A stretch of DNA of 64,000 nucleotides from Pseudomonas typographi (GCF_014694385.1 NZ_JAAOCA010000012.1:1-64000), one strand, 5' to 3'. Positions 1-8,592 are shown, numbered from the stretch's first letter. Notes: generated by a model not told the origin, from the sequence alone. Program-made: numbers and translations.

Positions 1-1
1 A

Positions 2-82
2 CAAGACCCGGTGCCGTTGAAACCTACCGTACCCCCCACCATCGGCGACCCGCCAAGCGAAACGCCGCCGGAACGGGTATGA
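2..82 (+). CDS. C-terminal tail of an unidentified protein cut by the window edge
   Basis: The frame is open from the first bases of the window and ends at a TGA at 80-82. The 26 visible residues are rich in proline, glutamate and threonine, like a disordered C-terminal tail. No function can be assigned from so little sequence. The following 200 bases hold no convincing gene, although short stretches in two other frames read like protein, so this end may also belong to a decaying locus. Confidence 0.3.
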   Translation, partial: QDPVPLKPTVPPTIGDPPSETPPERV

Positions 83-278
83 GCGTAGCTCACCGGCTAT
101 GCTCAGGGGCTGTGCAATCGCTGTGCGGGAAGAAAACCAGGCGTACTCGCCCGACAACGGCACCGCCCTGTGGCGCCTATACGGGTGCCGCCCCGCCCGG
201 CGGCAAAAGGCACCGTCTACAGTGTGCAGGTAACGGCTCAGACACCCTACCAGCCCAAAACAACTGCGGGGAACCCAG

Positions 279-1358
279 ATGACGGCAGCGGCGACCACCT
301 CCGACAGTGCGTTACAGCCCGCGGTAAAGGCCCATGTTGACAATGGCCTGGGCTGGCTGACCCTCAACCGACCAAGCGGCCTGAATACCCTCACGTTGGA
401 GATGCTTCGCCAACTACAGGCGGCCCTCGATGCGTGGGCGCAAGATGCCGAGGTGCAGGCGGTGGTGCTGCGCGGCGCTGGCGACAAGGCGTTCTGCGCC
501 GGGGGCGACGTGCGTGCGTTGTACCACAGCTACCACCACCGCCTGGCCCTGCATGAAGCTTTCTTCAGCGAGGAATACGCGCTGGGCCTGGCGTTACACC
601 ACTACCGCAAACCGGTGTTGGCGATCATCGACGGCTATTGCCTGGGCGGTGGCATGGGCTTAGCCCAGGCCGCCGCCCTACGGGTAGTGACCCAATACAG
701 CCAGTTGGCCATGCCGGCGACCGCTGTCGGCTTTTTCCCCGACGTGGGTGGCAGTTATTTTTTGTCTCACGTACCCGGGGAACTGGGCACCTATTTGGGC
801 ATTACCGGTGAGCGCATCGATGCGGCCAATGCGTTGTATTGCGGCTTGGCCGACTGGTACCTGGCGCGTGAGCGGCTGGCAACGCTTGAGGCACGGCTAC
901 TGCGTATCCAATGGTCCGCCGCCCCGCTTAAAGACCTACAAAACGTTCTTGCCAAGCTCGGTGTGCAAGTGCTGCCCGAACCCTCATTGGCCCCGTTGCG
1001 CACGGCTATCGACCATTTTTTCGGCCAGGCCGACGTGCCGGCGATGATGGAACAACTACGCCAGGTCGAGGTGGGCGGCAGCCGCGCTTGGGCATTGCGT
1101 ACCGCCGCGACGATGGCGCAACGCTCGCCGCTGGCGATGGCCGTAACCCATCAGTTGCTCTTGCGCGGGCGCCGCTTACCGCTGGAGGCCTGCTTTGCCC
1201 AGGAGACCCACGTAGGCAAGCAATGGTTGGCCCACGGTGAGTTTCTGGAAGGGATCCGGGCCCTGTTGGTCGACAAAGACAACCAACCCCGTTGGGCCCC
1301 GCGCACGCTCGCGGGCCTGGACCCGGCCATCGTCCATTCGTTTTTCGAACGCCTGTAG
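279..1358 (+). CDS. Enoyl-CoA hydratase/isomerase family protein, 3-hydroxyisobutyryl-CoA hydrolase-like
   Basis: This 359-residue protein belongs to the crotonase fold, in the branch of 3-hydroxyisobutyryl-CoA hydrolases that act in valine breakdown. The oxyanion-hole region AFCAGGDVRALY and the segment VGFFPDVGGSYFL are typical, and the length fits. In family members the second region begins MPET, whose Glu is catalytic together with the Asp of FPD. Here the sequence is MPAT: residue 147 is Ala (codon GCG at 717-719), while Asp155 is kept. The enzyme may therefore be inactive as a hydrolase or may do another reaction. The ATG at 279 follows a weak purine-rich stretch. It is a single gene, with no partner genes of valine catabolism nearby. 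Confidence 0.85.
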   Translation: MTAAATTSDSALQPAVKAHVDNGLGWLTLNRPSGLNTLTLEMLRQLQAALDAWAQDAEVQAVVLRGAGDKAFCAGGDVRALYHSYHHRLALHEAFFSEEYALGLALHHYRKPVLAIIDGYCLGGGMGLAQAAALRVVTQYSQLAMPATAVGFFPDVGGSYFLSHVPGELGTYLGITGERIDAANALYCGLADWYLARERLATLEARLLRIQWSAAPLKDLQNVLAKLGVQVLPEPSLAPLRTAIDHFFGQADVPAMMEQLRQVEVGGSRAWALRTAATMAQRSPLAMAVTHQLLLRGRRLPLEACFAQETHVGKQWLAHGEFLEGIRALLVDKDNQPRWAPRTLAGLDPAIVHSFFERL

Positions 1359-1623
1359 CCCATTGCAGGGGGCAGCCGATGAACGCCGGGGGACCGCCAG
1401 AAGAAGACCAGCAGTTCCATGGCATGGCCCACCCAGTCACCCAGGCCGAGATCCCCCCGCGCGCCTACGAACTAATGGCGAAGCCGGCAGCTAAGTGCCG
1501 GATACCCTCATCCCGCAAATGGGCCTACTCAGGCGCGCAGCCGACGACCGTTCGTCGCCATAGTGGCACTGAGGCAGCGTTGTGAAGCCCAACCTTCATA
1601 CCCCGCAGACCAAGAGGTCCATC

Positions 1624-1926
1624 ATGAAAAAGCATTTGATCAGCCTGACCTTGACCAGCGTACTGGCCGCGATGTCCCTGGGCGCCATGGCCGCCCAGCC
1701 CGACGCCGGTGCGTCGAACACCCCGGAACATAACACTGGCAACCCCAGCACCCAGGCCAACCCGAGTTCCAAAGGCACCGGTGGTAACGGCGGCGCGTCG
1801 ATTCCCGACCCGCAACAAACCCCCGCGGGCCACAGCAAAGCCACGAAGGGCGATGCCAGTGCCCCGTCTGGGAGCGGTGCGGTGGGTGGCAATAGCCAAG
1901 GCAAGGGCAGTGAAAAACAGGAATAA
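1624..1926 (+). CDS. Small secreted Gly/Ser/Asn-rich protein
   Basis: The product has 100 residues. The start at 1624 is chosen because an AAGAGG ribosome-binding site sits 8-10 bases upstream and because translation from it gives a clean signal peptide, MKKHLISLTLTSVLAAMSLG, ending at an AMA/AQ cleavage site. The mature 77 residues are low in hydrophobic residues and rich in Gly, Ser, Asn, Pro and Thr, so the protein is probably disordered in the periplasm or outside the cell. It has no Cys. I do not recognise a family. Small proteins of this composition are common in pseudomonads, but a role cannot be stated. Confidence 0.7.
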   Translation: MKKHLISLTLTSVLAAMSLGAMAAQPDAGASNTPEHNTGNPSTQANPSSKGTGGNGGASIPDPQQTPAGHSKATKGDASAPSGSGAVGGNSQGKGSEKQE

Positions 1927-1961
1927 CCTGGGCGGTGCAGCCCCGAGGCCGTACCGCCAGG
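1927..1961. terminator. Hairpin between two convergent genes
   Basis: CCTGGGCGGT (1927-1936) pairs with ACCGCCAGG (1953-1961), nine pairs with one bulged G. It lies exactly between the stop of the small secreted protein and the stop of the large LRR gene, so it could end transcription from both sides. There is no T-tract on either strand, so intrinsic termination is uncertain. Confidence 0.4.
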
Positions 1962-1965
1962 CGGC

Positions 1966-4900
1966 TCAGGGCCAATTCCCGTGGATTATTTCCCCAGTTA
2001 AGTGCCCGATCAATACACGTTCGGCCTGGGCGCGGGCCTCGAGCAACAACTGCCCGGCGCGTTGGTACAGTGCACTTTCCCCAGGGTAGCGGCCGGCCGC
2101 CAGGCTAATACGCTGCAAGGCGCCATTCACTCGCCAAGCCAGGCCAGGCACATCGCCCAGTTCGCGCTCCAGCGCTTCGATGTAAGGCGTAGGTACGCGC
2201 GGGCCGGCATAAGGCCCAGGTGCGCCGGCCGCCTCGCTCAACTCGGTGTAATACTCGGCAGCAGCATCCCACTGCCGGCCGAAGCCAGTGAATGCCTGCG
2301 GGCGCAGGCGGCGTAGCCACGTGGTCCAAAATGGTTGCTCTATGGCCCAATTGCCAATCGCCTCTCCGGTGGCCTCGGCCAACACCGCATCGCCCAGGTG
2401 GGCTAACGTCGCCTCGCTTAACCTGGCCAATTCGCCGAACAGGATGTGCTGCGGTTGCGGTGGCAAGCCTAAGCGGTCGAACAATGCCATGCGCGCGTAC
2501 AACGCCATTTCTATCTCATCGACCAAATAATCCGGTGCGGTCAGTGCCTCGTCGCTGAGGTCATCACCCGCCTGTAAGGCCGGCGCCTCCCCCGCCTGTG
2601 GGGCCTGCTCGGCATTGGCCAGGGCGCGGCGCCGGGCGACCCGGGCGTTGTAGAAGGCACCCACGCGTTCATCCAACAGGTTCTGCCGCAGCAACCCAGC
2701 GGCGGTACTTACGGCGACAACTTCAGCGTTTTCCCCAGCCGCGGCACCGTTGACCATGTGCCATACCAGCACATCGGTTTCGATACGCTGGAATAACAAG
2801 CTGGCCTGGTCAACGCAGGTTTGCGTGGCATCGCGCAGGTGCTGGAGCACCTGCTCATGCAGGCCCGCCCGGCCCCAGGCGGGCCCATCGGGGCCGCCAT
2901 CAGCGCCAAGCGTACGCAATACATACTGTATGCGCAGGCGCATGCCCTGCGAGTTACTCAAGTAATCGCCGGTATTGCCCAAGCGGTTGAACAAATCATA
3001 AAGTGGTTGCCAATCCGGAGCTTGGGCGTAGGCCTGCCAATGGGCCTGCAAACCCGGCGCAAGTTCGGAATACCAAGGCGGGTTATCGGGCTCGCCGGCG
3101 ACCGCCGGCAACCCCGCCCCGGCCAAGTTGCGCAGGGCTTGTTCGCTGAAGGGGTTGCCATCGAACTCATAGCTCACCCCCGGCCGCCCTTCTAGGATGG
3201 CCCTTGCGAAGGTACTGCCATGGAGCCTCGGTGCGTCTGTCAAGGCGTTGCCTGCCAAGTCGATGTCGCGCAACACCAAAGGGTCCTGGTTCAGCAACGC
3301 TTCCAGCCCCGGCGGCCACTGCGTCAAATTGCATTGCGAAAGATCGAGCCGTTGTAAATGTACCCAACCGCTGAGGTCTGGCGGCATGCCCAGCGGGTTT
3401 TCTTCCATGAACAACGCCTGTAAATGGCTCAGTTGCGCCAATGCGGCGACGGCGTCTTCGGTTAGGATAATTTCGTTCGAGCCCAACGCCAGTATCTTCA
3501 GCGCAGGCCAGCGCTGCAAGGCTTGGAAGTGTTCGGCGCCCAGTTCCAGATCGTTCAGGTCCACATACAAGCCTTCCAACTGGGGCAATTCGGCCAGTTG
3601 GTCCAGCACCGCTACCGGCAAATCGACCAGGGCATCCATGACGCTTAGCCGGTGCAGTGAGGTTAAGCGTCGCAGCACGCCCAGGTTATGTTCAGTACTG
3701 AGGTCGATGCGGTTTTCCGACAGGTCCAACGACTCAAGGCTGGCTAGGTCACCCATCTCGGTCGGTATTTGGGCAAGCCTATTGCTGCCCACATCCAGGT
3801 GTTGGACGCGCGGAAACGCGCGCAAAAATGGGCCCAACATGGGCGTCTCGTTCACGCCATCACCGGTAATCGTCAGCGAACGTACGGGCTCTAGCTGCAC
3901 CGGCAATTCGGGAACGCCTCCGGCGTCCTGGGTGTGAATCACCAAATGAACGTAATCATGGCTACCGGTGGGCGCATCGGGGTTTTCCCGCCGCCACGCA
4001 CGGCGTATCTGCTCGGCCATGCGCCTGCGGGCAGCTATGCGCGTTTCCTGGCCGCCTTCGATAGGCGGCTCTGGGTGGCCATTAACCCAGCTTTCCAGCG
4101 CCGTGTTCAGTTGGCGGTATTCACTACGCAACCGCTCAAGCAAACGCCCGAACGCGCCTGGCCTACTGCCCGCTTGGTGGCGCAAATGCTGCCGGAGCAG
4201 CGGGCGGCCATCGCCTTCGGCGCTGGGGTACAACTCGTCGAACAACTCGTCTTCGGTCAACCAGCCACGGCCCCTGCCGCTGAGCCGGTAGCCGATGTGT
4301 CGTCCATCGACGGCACGGCTGGGCAAACGATACAGCGGGCGAACCGGCGCCAGGCCGAGCTGCGCCGCGGTTCGTGCGCGGCGTTGGGCCGCACGTTGGA
4401 ACAACCCATCACGCAGCTTCAGTGGCTCATGGATATCCATACCCAACGCGCGGCGTTCGCTGTCGGGCAGCGCGTTGAGCACCGCGTGATACACATCGAC
4501 GTAACCGGCCAGGGCCTGCCCCTGCTCATCGCGCGGCTCATAGCCTTCGGCCCGGCGCACCACCGTCTTGGTCACCCCCCCGCCACCGCTGGCATGCACC
4601 ACGGCGCCGGTGGCGCTACCCTCACGCAGTTCCACGCGCACGTTGCCGGTCCAGCCCGGCAAGTGCTTAAGCCCTTGGATCACCAAAGCGTCGCGGTCGG
4701 CAGCCGGCCCCGCAGCCTGGTAAAAACGCGCCAGGGCCCGGTTGATACGCCCTTCGCGCAGGTATAGCCGGGCGCTTTCGCCCAGCGCCAGCGGTACTTG
4801 GCCGCGTTCGCGCAGGGCGGTGAGGTCCGCCGGGCGCGCATGTTCGAGGATTTCAACCTGGGCGCGCCGGCTCAAACCGGGAAAATCCCGCGCCAGCAGC

Positions 4901-6801
4901 GCGCTGTTTGGGTGCGTGGGCGGTGCCAGGCCTTCGCCGCCAAACGCCTCCAGCAGGTCCAGCAGCAATGCCGGCGTGGCGCTGTGGTCCAGGTGCACGC
5001 GGCGCAGCGCCGCCTCGCTGTAGCCGCCGCAGTGCAATGCCCGCATCAGCGTATCGTCGCTCAAGCCCTCTGCGGCCGGGCCCAGCCGCCGCAGCAACTG
5101 CGGCCCTTGCCACGCCAGCGGCCGCTCATGCGCCAGGCGCCAGGCACCCTGGCCATTGCCCAGCAGCCGCGGCTGGTAATGCTGCCCCGGCGCACGCTGC
5201 AGTTGCCACAGGCCATCGTCGCCGGCCTCCAGCGGATATGCTTTGCCCTCCAAGCCCAGCCAGCTTTGCCCGTGCCAAGCGTACAGGCCCTCGGCATTGG
5301 CCGCGGTGCCCGCCGGCCAGGGGGTCGCCCGGGCAAACGGCGCCAGCTCGCCATGCCACAAGCGCTCGCCTTCGGGCCCCGGCACCGCCACCCAGTCGTG
5401 CAGTGGGCCCAGCGGCTCGGCCACATGGCTCGCGGCCCCCAGCGCGGCAAACTGTGCCAGGGCCTCGAACACTTCGAACAGGTGTGCGACGGCCGCGTCG
5501 GCCTGCCCTTCGTCGGCCGCATGCACGCCTTCGAGAAACTCATCGACCACTTCGGCGCCACCCACTATCAGCAGCCCTTCGGCCAACCCCGGCACGAAAA
5601 AACTTGCCACGTTCAGCACGGTCAGCCCCACGCCCAGCCAATGCTCCACCCGCGCCCACTGCGCGGCACTGTCCAACTGGCTGACCGGCACCACCAGCGC
5701 GGCGGCATCGAGCAACTGGCGTTCGACCTGTACCCGCGCCCGTGCGCTGAAGCAGTCCCCCAGCCACGGGCTGAGCTCGAACGGCAGGCGGACGTTTTCG
5801 TCCAGGGTTTCCTGCCAGAGGTCGCGCGGGCCGGGGAACAGGCGCTTGAGCCAGCTAACGGCCTCACCTTTTTTCAGCACCGGTGTGGTGCCGTGCAACT
5901 CGCGGTAGGGGTAACGTGGGAATAGCGTTGCCCGCAGGCGCGTGGCGAACTGCGGCTGTTGCGCATGGCCCACGAAGCGGCAGAAGTACGGCCAATAGGC
6001 TTGCGACCACAGTTTACGGGTCAGCGCCATGGCCACAGCCTGCGCCGAGGGGTACTGGCGCAGCGCCCCTTCGGGGTCGCCGGGCAGGTACAACAGGCAT
6101 GGCTCCGGCTGGTTTTGCGGCGCCAGGCGCAGCAGCAATGGCCCGCTCAAGGGGGTGCCGAACAGGCTCAGGTAATTGCACTGCAAGGGCCGCCGCGCCG
6201 GGCCGACCTCGCTCACACCGGCCAACAGCGATTCGGCCAACGCCTCACCGCGGCTGTCTAGCCGGCCCTGCAACAACCCCGCCGTCACCTCCGCGGCGAA
6301 TGCTGCACGGTCCTGCCCGCGCAGGGTGTTGCGAAAGGTGTCGGTGTCCAGGTGGTCACCCAGGTGGTCGCGGTAACGCCGCCCCAGGTCGAGGTTACGC
6401 ACCCCGCTCACGAACCGGCCAGGGTCCAGCCCCAGCGGGGCGGCGGCCTCTTCATCGGCATAGAGGGTCACGCGGGCACCGGCTTCAAGATTTTGCATCG
6501 CCACTTCAAGCCAGCACAGCACCCGCCGCTGGCCCTCAACATGGCGCACCAACCGGGCCCTTGCCAGCGGCGGCAGCGTGGCGCCGGGGTACCAATGCAC
6601 CAGCGCTCGCTGTAACAGCGGGGTGCAGAACGCTTTCGGGGTTTGTACCGGGGCCAACGCCTGGGCCAATTGCCTATGCGCGCGCAGGCTGGCACGGATA
6701 CGCTGTTGCAGCAGTGTGCGCCGGGCCTGGGTGGCTTGGCGCAGCCAGGCGGGCAGGCGCTGGTCGATCAGCGCCAGATTGGGGGACAGAAAGCGGGGCA
6801 T
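1966..6801 (-). CDS. DUF6543 / leucine-rich-repeat protein with C-terminal NEL-type E3 ubiquitin ligase domain
   Basis: This 1611-residue protein has the layout of Pseudomonas dermonecrotic-toxin-like LRR proteins. A long N-terminal region of the DUF6543 type is followed by leucine-rich repeats at about residues 975-1170 (for example LESLDLSENRID and LQRLDLSQCNL). The last 440 residues resemble the NEL domain of Shigella IpaH and Salmonella SspH effectors. NEL ligases carry a catalytic Cys in a CxD motif; here TCVDQ places the Cys at residue 1329. NEL enzymes transfer ubiquitin inside eukaryotic cells, so the likely target is a host, but secretion is not shown: there is no signal peptide. The start at 6801 was chosen over an upstream ATG at 6921 because AAGGA lies about nine bases before it and the residues from MPRFLSPNLALID resemble the family start. 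No chaperone or secretion gene is adjacent. Confidence 0.85.
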   Translation of the reverse strand: MPRFLSPNLALIDQRLPAWLRQATQARRTLLQQRIRASLRAHRQLAQALAPVQTPKAFCTPLLQRALVHWYPGATLPPLARARLVRHVEGQRRVLCWLEVAMQNLEAGARVTLYADEEAAAPLGLDPGRFVSGVRNLDLGRRYRDHLGDHLDTDTFRNTLRGQDRAAFAAEVTAGLLQGRLDSRGEALAESLLAGVSEVGPARRPLQCNYLSLFGTPLSGPLLLRLAPQNQPEPCLLYLPGDPEGALRQYPSAQAVAMALTRKLWSQAYWPYFCRFVGHAQQPQFATRLRATLFPRYPYRELHGTTPVLKKGEAVSWLKRLFPGPRDLWQETLDENVRLPFELSPWLGDCFSARARVQVERQLLDAAALVVPVSQLDSAAQWARVEHWLGVGLTVLNVASFFVPGLAEGLLIVGGAEVVDEFLEGVHAADEGQADAAVAHLFEVFEALAQFAALGAASHVAEPLGPLHDWVAVPGPEGERLWHGELAPFARATPWPAGTAANAEGLYAWHGQSWLGLEGKAYPLEAGDDGLWQLQRAPGQHYQPRLLGNGQGAWRLAHERPLAWQGPQLLRRLGPAAEGLSDDTLMRALHCGGYSEAALRRVHLDHSATPALLLDLLEAFGGEGLAPPTHPNSALLARDFPGLSRRAQVEILEHARPADLTALRERGQVPLALGESARLYLREGRINRALARFYQAAGPAADRDALVIQGLKHLPGWTGNVRVELREGSATGAVVHASGGGGVTKTVVRRAEGYEPRDEQGQALAGYVDVYHAVLNALPDSERRALGMDIHEPLKLRDGLFQRAAQRRARTAAQLGLAPVRPLYRLPSRAVDGRHIGYRLSGRGRGWLTEDELFDELYPSAEGDGRPLLRQHLRHQAGSRPGAFGRLLERLRSEYRQLNTALESWVNGHPEPPIEGGQETRIAARRRMAEQIRRAWRRENPDAPTGSHDYVHLVIHTQDAGGVPELPVQLEPVRSLTITGDGVNETPMLGPFLRAFPRVQHLDVGSNRLAQIPTEMGDLASLESLDLSENRIDLSTEHNLGVLRRLTSLHRLSVMDALVDLPVAVLDQLAELPQLEGLYVDLNDLELGAEHFQALQRWPALKILALGSNEIILTEDAVAALAQLSHLQALFMEENPLGMPPDLSGWVHLQRLDLSQCNLTQWPPGLEALLNQDPLVLRDIDLAGNALTDAPRLHGSTFARAILEGRPGVSYEFDGNPFSEQALRNLAGAGLPAVAGEPDNPPWYSELAPGLQAHWQAYAQAPDWQPLYDLFNRLGNTGDYLSNSQGMRLRIQYVLRTLGADGGPDGPAWGRAGLHEQVLQHLRDATQTCVDQASLLFQRIETDVLVWHMVNGAAAGENAEVVAVSTAAGLLRQNLLDERVGAFYNARVARRRALANAEQAPQAGEAPALQAGDDLSDEALTAPDYLVDEIEMALYARMALFDRLGLPPQPQHILFGELARLSEATLAHLGDAVLAEATGEAIGNWAIEQPFWTTWLRRLRPQAFTGFGRQWDAAAEYYTELSEAAGAPGPYAGPRVPTPYIEALERELGDVPGLAWRVNGALQRISLAAGRYPGESALYQRAGQLLLEARAQAERVLIGHLTGEIIHGNWP

Positions 6802-6871
6802 GGGGCCGGTCCTTACGCGAAAAAACCAGTAGCCTAGGGGCCCGAAACGCCTTGCCTGCCCTATACCTTTA

Positions 6872-7837
6872 CTACCTCGCCGCTTGCAACACCTCCAGCG
6901 TGAGGTGACGAACTTGCCCAACCTGTTCTAGCCGTGAACGCAACCGCACCGGTTCCACAGGGCCAACCACGCTCACAATAGCCGCGCACGCTTGCGGCCC
7001 CACCCGCCATACGTGCAGGTCTGCCAACTGTGCTCCGGGCAGGGCTTGCACCTCGCGCCGCAGGTGCTCGGCCACCTGCGCCTCGGTACGGTCCAGCAGC
7101 ACCTGGGCACTGGCGCGCAACAGCGACCACCCCCAGCGCAGAATCACCAGGGCGCCCACCACGCCCATGGCCGGGTCAAGCCAGACCCAACCGAGAAAAC
7201 GCCCGGCCAGCAGCGCGACGATGGCCAGCACCGAGGTAAGCGCATCGGCCAGCACATGCACATAGGCTGAACGCAAGTTGCTGTCGTGGTGCGCGTGGGC
7301 CGTGTGACCGTGATCGTGATCGTGATCGTGATCGTGATCGTGATCGTGATCGTGATCGTGATCGTGATCGTGATCGTGATCGTGATCGTGATCGTGATGA
7401 GCATCACCGTGGCCCAGCATCAAGGCGCTGGCGATGTTAACCAGCAATCCCACAGCGGCAATGGCCATGGCCGTGTCAAACGCCACCTGGGTTGGGTTGA
7501 CCAAACGCACCAGCGATTCGCCAGCAATGCCAACGGCCACCAACATCAGCACCAGCGCCGAGGCGAACCCGGCCAATTCACCGACCTTCCCAGTACCAAA
7601 GCTGAAGCCCGGGTCATCGCTGTGGCGGCGCGCATAGCCATAGGCAGCCGCGCTAATCCCCAAGGCGCCGGCGTGGGTGGCCATATGGAAGCCATCGGCA
7701 AGCAGCGCCATGGAGCCGGTCACGTAGCCCATGACGATTTCGCCGAACATGGCCAGCAGGGTTAGCCACATCACCGCGCGGGTGCGGCGGGCATTGTCGT
7801 CGTGGCTGGATGAGAGAAACCGGTGATCGTGGCTCAT
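6872..7837 (-). CDS. dmeF: CDF-family Co(II)/Ni(II) efflux transporter DmeF
   Basis: DmeF exports cobalt and nickel from the cytoplasm by proton antiport in the inner membrane. The 321-residue product shows the cation diffusion facilitator pattern: six predicted membrane segments, the metal-site segments LADGFHMATHAGAL and HVLADALTSV, and a cytoplasmic C-terminal domain of about 85 residues. Between segments 4 and 5 lies a His-rich loop made almost entirely of alternating His-Asp, encoded by a perfect six-base tandem repeat. Four bases overlap the upstream dmeR gene (7834-7837), so the two genes are translated together, which is the known dmeRF arrangement. The repeat is far longer than the short His-rich loops of most CDF proteins. 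Confidence 0.93.
   Translation of the reverse strand: MSHDHRFLSSSHDDNARRTRAVMWLTLLAMFGEIVMGYVTGSMALLADGFHMATHAGALGISAAAYGYARRHSDDPGFSFGTGKVGELAGFASALVLMLVAVGIAGESLVRLVNPTQVAFDTAMAIAAVGLLVNIASALMLGHGDAHHDHDHDHDHDHDHDHDHDHDHDHDHDHDHGHTAHAHHDSNLRSAYVHVLADALTSVLAIVALLAGRFLGWVWLDPAMGVVGALVILRWGWSLLRASAQVLLDRTEAQVAEHLRREVQALPGAQLADLHVWRVGPQACAAIVSVVGPVEPVRLRSRLEQVGQVRHLTLEVLQAAR
7310..7396. repeat. Hexanucleotide tandem repeat (GTGATC, about 14.5 copies) inside dmeF
   Basis: The plus strand shows an uninterrupted run of GTGATC from 7310 to 7396. Read in the gene direction it encodes alternating His and Asp in the metal-binding loop of DmeF. Because the unit is six bases, slippage would add or remove two residues without breaking the frame. 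Confidence 0.95.
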
Positions 7838-8103
7838 TTGCCGTAACGGCGCAGCGCGCCGAGCAGTTGCTCAAGGCCCACGGGCCGAGCATCGCTCAAT
7901 GCAGGGTGAGCTACGTGCTCACGCGGGTGGTGTTGGATGCTTTCGTCGAGTAGGCCATTGAAGGCACGGCGCGTGGCGGCGACCAAGCGCAGTGTTTTGC
8001 CGTGGTCGGCGCCGCTTTCCAGCACCCGTTCGATAGCCTGGACCTGGCCGCCGATGCTGCGAACCCGTTGCAGCATCGGCTGGTGGTTCGCATGTGTGTT
8101 CAT
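7834..8103 (-). CDS. dmeR: FrmR/RcnR-family metal-responsive repressor DmeR
   Basis: This 89-residue all-helical protein belongs to the CsoR/RcnR/FrmR repressors. It aligns with RcnR along its length: GGQVQAIERVL matches the DNA-binding helix region and HHPREHVAH matches the His60/His64/His67 region of E. coli RcnR. The usual ligand Cys35 is absent: the position falls in DHGKTL, and the protein contains no Cys at all. It should repress the dmeRF operon and let go when Co or Ni binds, using His and other ligands. It overlaps dmeF by four bases. The ATG at 8103 follows GGGAG with about eight bases of spacing, and that site lies inside the predicted operator. Confidence 0.88.
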   Translation of the reverse strand: MNTHANHQPMLQRVRSIGGQVQAIERVLESGADHGKTLRLVAATRRAFNGLLDESIQHHPREHVAHPALSDARPVGLEQLLGALRRYGK

Positions 8104-8132
8104 ATACCCTACTCCCTGTGCCTATAGGGTAC
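8104..8132 (-). promoter_or_regulatory. Predicted DmeR operator overlapping the dmeR ribosome-binding site
   Basis: TACCCTA (8105-8111) and TAGGGTA (8125-8131) form a perfect seven-base inverted repeat separated by 13 bases, with a further CCC run inside. Inverted repeats around G/C tracts flanked by TA steps are typical of RcnR/FrmR-family operators. The site ends one base before the dmeR start codon and contains its Shine-Dalgarno sequence, fitting autoregulation. Confidence 0.65.
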
Positions 8133-8210
8133 GAATACTGCCCGAGCCGGGCCGGAAGGGCAATCGGCCCCGGGCGATGCCTGAACACGGCCGGTAAAGC
8201 CACAGGCGCC

Positions 8211-8441
8211 CTACAGCTCGCGCAGGATCCACGCCAGTGCCCGCCACGGGTACTGGTCGCCCACGTTGCCGCCCCGGCAGCCGGGGTCATGCACGAAGGA
8301 ACGGTCGGCATGCAACGCCGTTTGCACACTGTGGCAGAACGGGCAGCGGACCATGTCCGCTTCAAGCGCCCACTGGCGACCCCATTCGACCATCTGCTCG
8401 CCCATTTTCAAGCGGCGCAATCGGCTCTCGTCATTATTCAA
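8211..8441 (-). CDS. Small Cys/His-rich protein, possibly zinc-binding
   Basis: The 76-residue product contains CPFC followed by HDPGC, a spacing that could hold a zinc ion, and a tryptophan-rich tail ending in YPWRALAWILREL. I do not recognise a named family. The start is taken as a TTG at 8441 because AGGGAGGG lies ten bases upstream; a GTG at 8489 would extend it by 16 residues with no ribosome-binding site. It lies upstream of dmeRF on the same strand, but the dmeR operator region separates them. A zinc-ribbon or hypothetical protein is the fairest label. Confidence 0.5.
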   Translation of the reverse strand: MNNDESRLRRLKMGEQMVEWGRQWALEADMVRCPFCHSVQTALHADRSFVHDPGCRGGNVGDQYPWRALAWILREL

Positions 8442-8592
8442 CTGACGGCGCCCTCCCTTGCGAAAAGCAGCCACGTTCTGAAATACCACACGTGCCGCGA
8501 GGGTACAGGATGCCGCGGGTTTTACCTAGTGTGGTGTCTCAGAAGTTGCGTGGCCCTTTTGGCGGTGCTTTTGCCGCCGTGCTGCGTTGCCC

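Noticed and set aside
79..282. A 67-codon frame whose ATG overlaps the stop at 80-82
   Set aside because: The overlap looks like translational coupling, but the product is Cys/Arg/Pro-rich without any pattern and runs into the next gene's start.
1379..1585. A 68-codon frame after the enoyl-CoA hydratase-like gene, with AGGGGG before its ATG
   Set aside because: The second half (SRKWAYSGAQPTTVRRHSGT) has a composition unlike a folded protein, and a CCGGCA/TGCCGG hairpin lies inside it at 1484-1501. Coding cannot be supported.
3197..3937. Long open frames on the plus strand opposite the LRR gene
   Set aside because: They mirror the codon bias of the real minus-strand gene, show no motifs and have no ribosome-binding sites.
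7310..7396. A CRISPR or satellite array at the six-base repeat
   Set aside because: There are no spacers, and the repeat is coding sequence inside dmeF.
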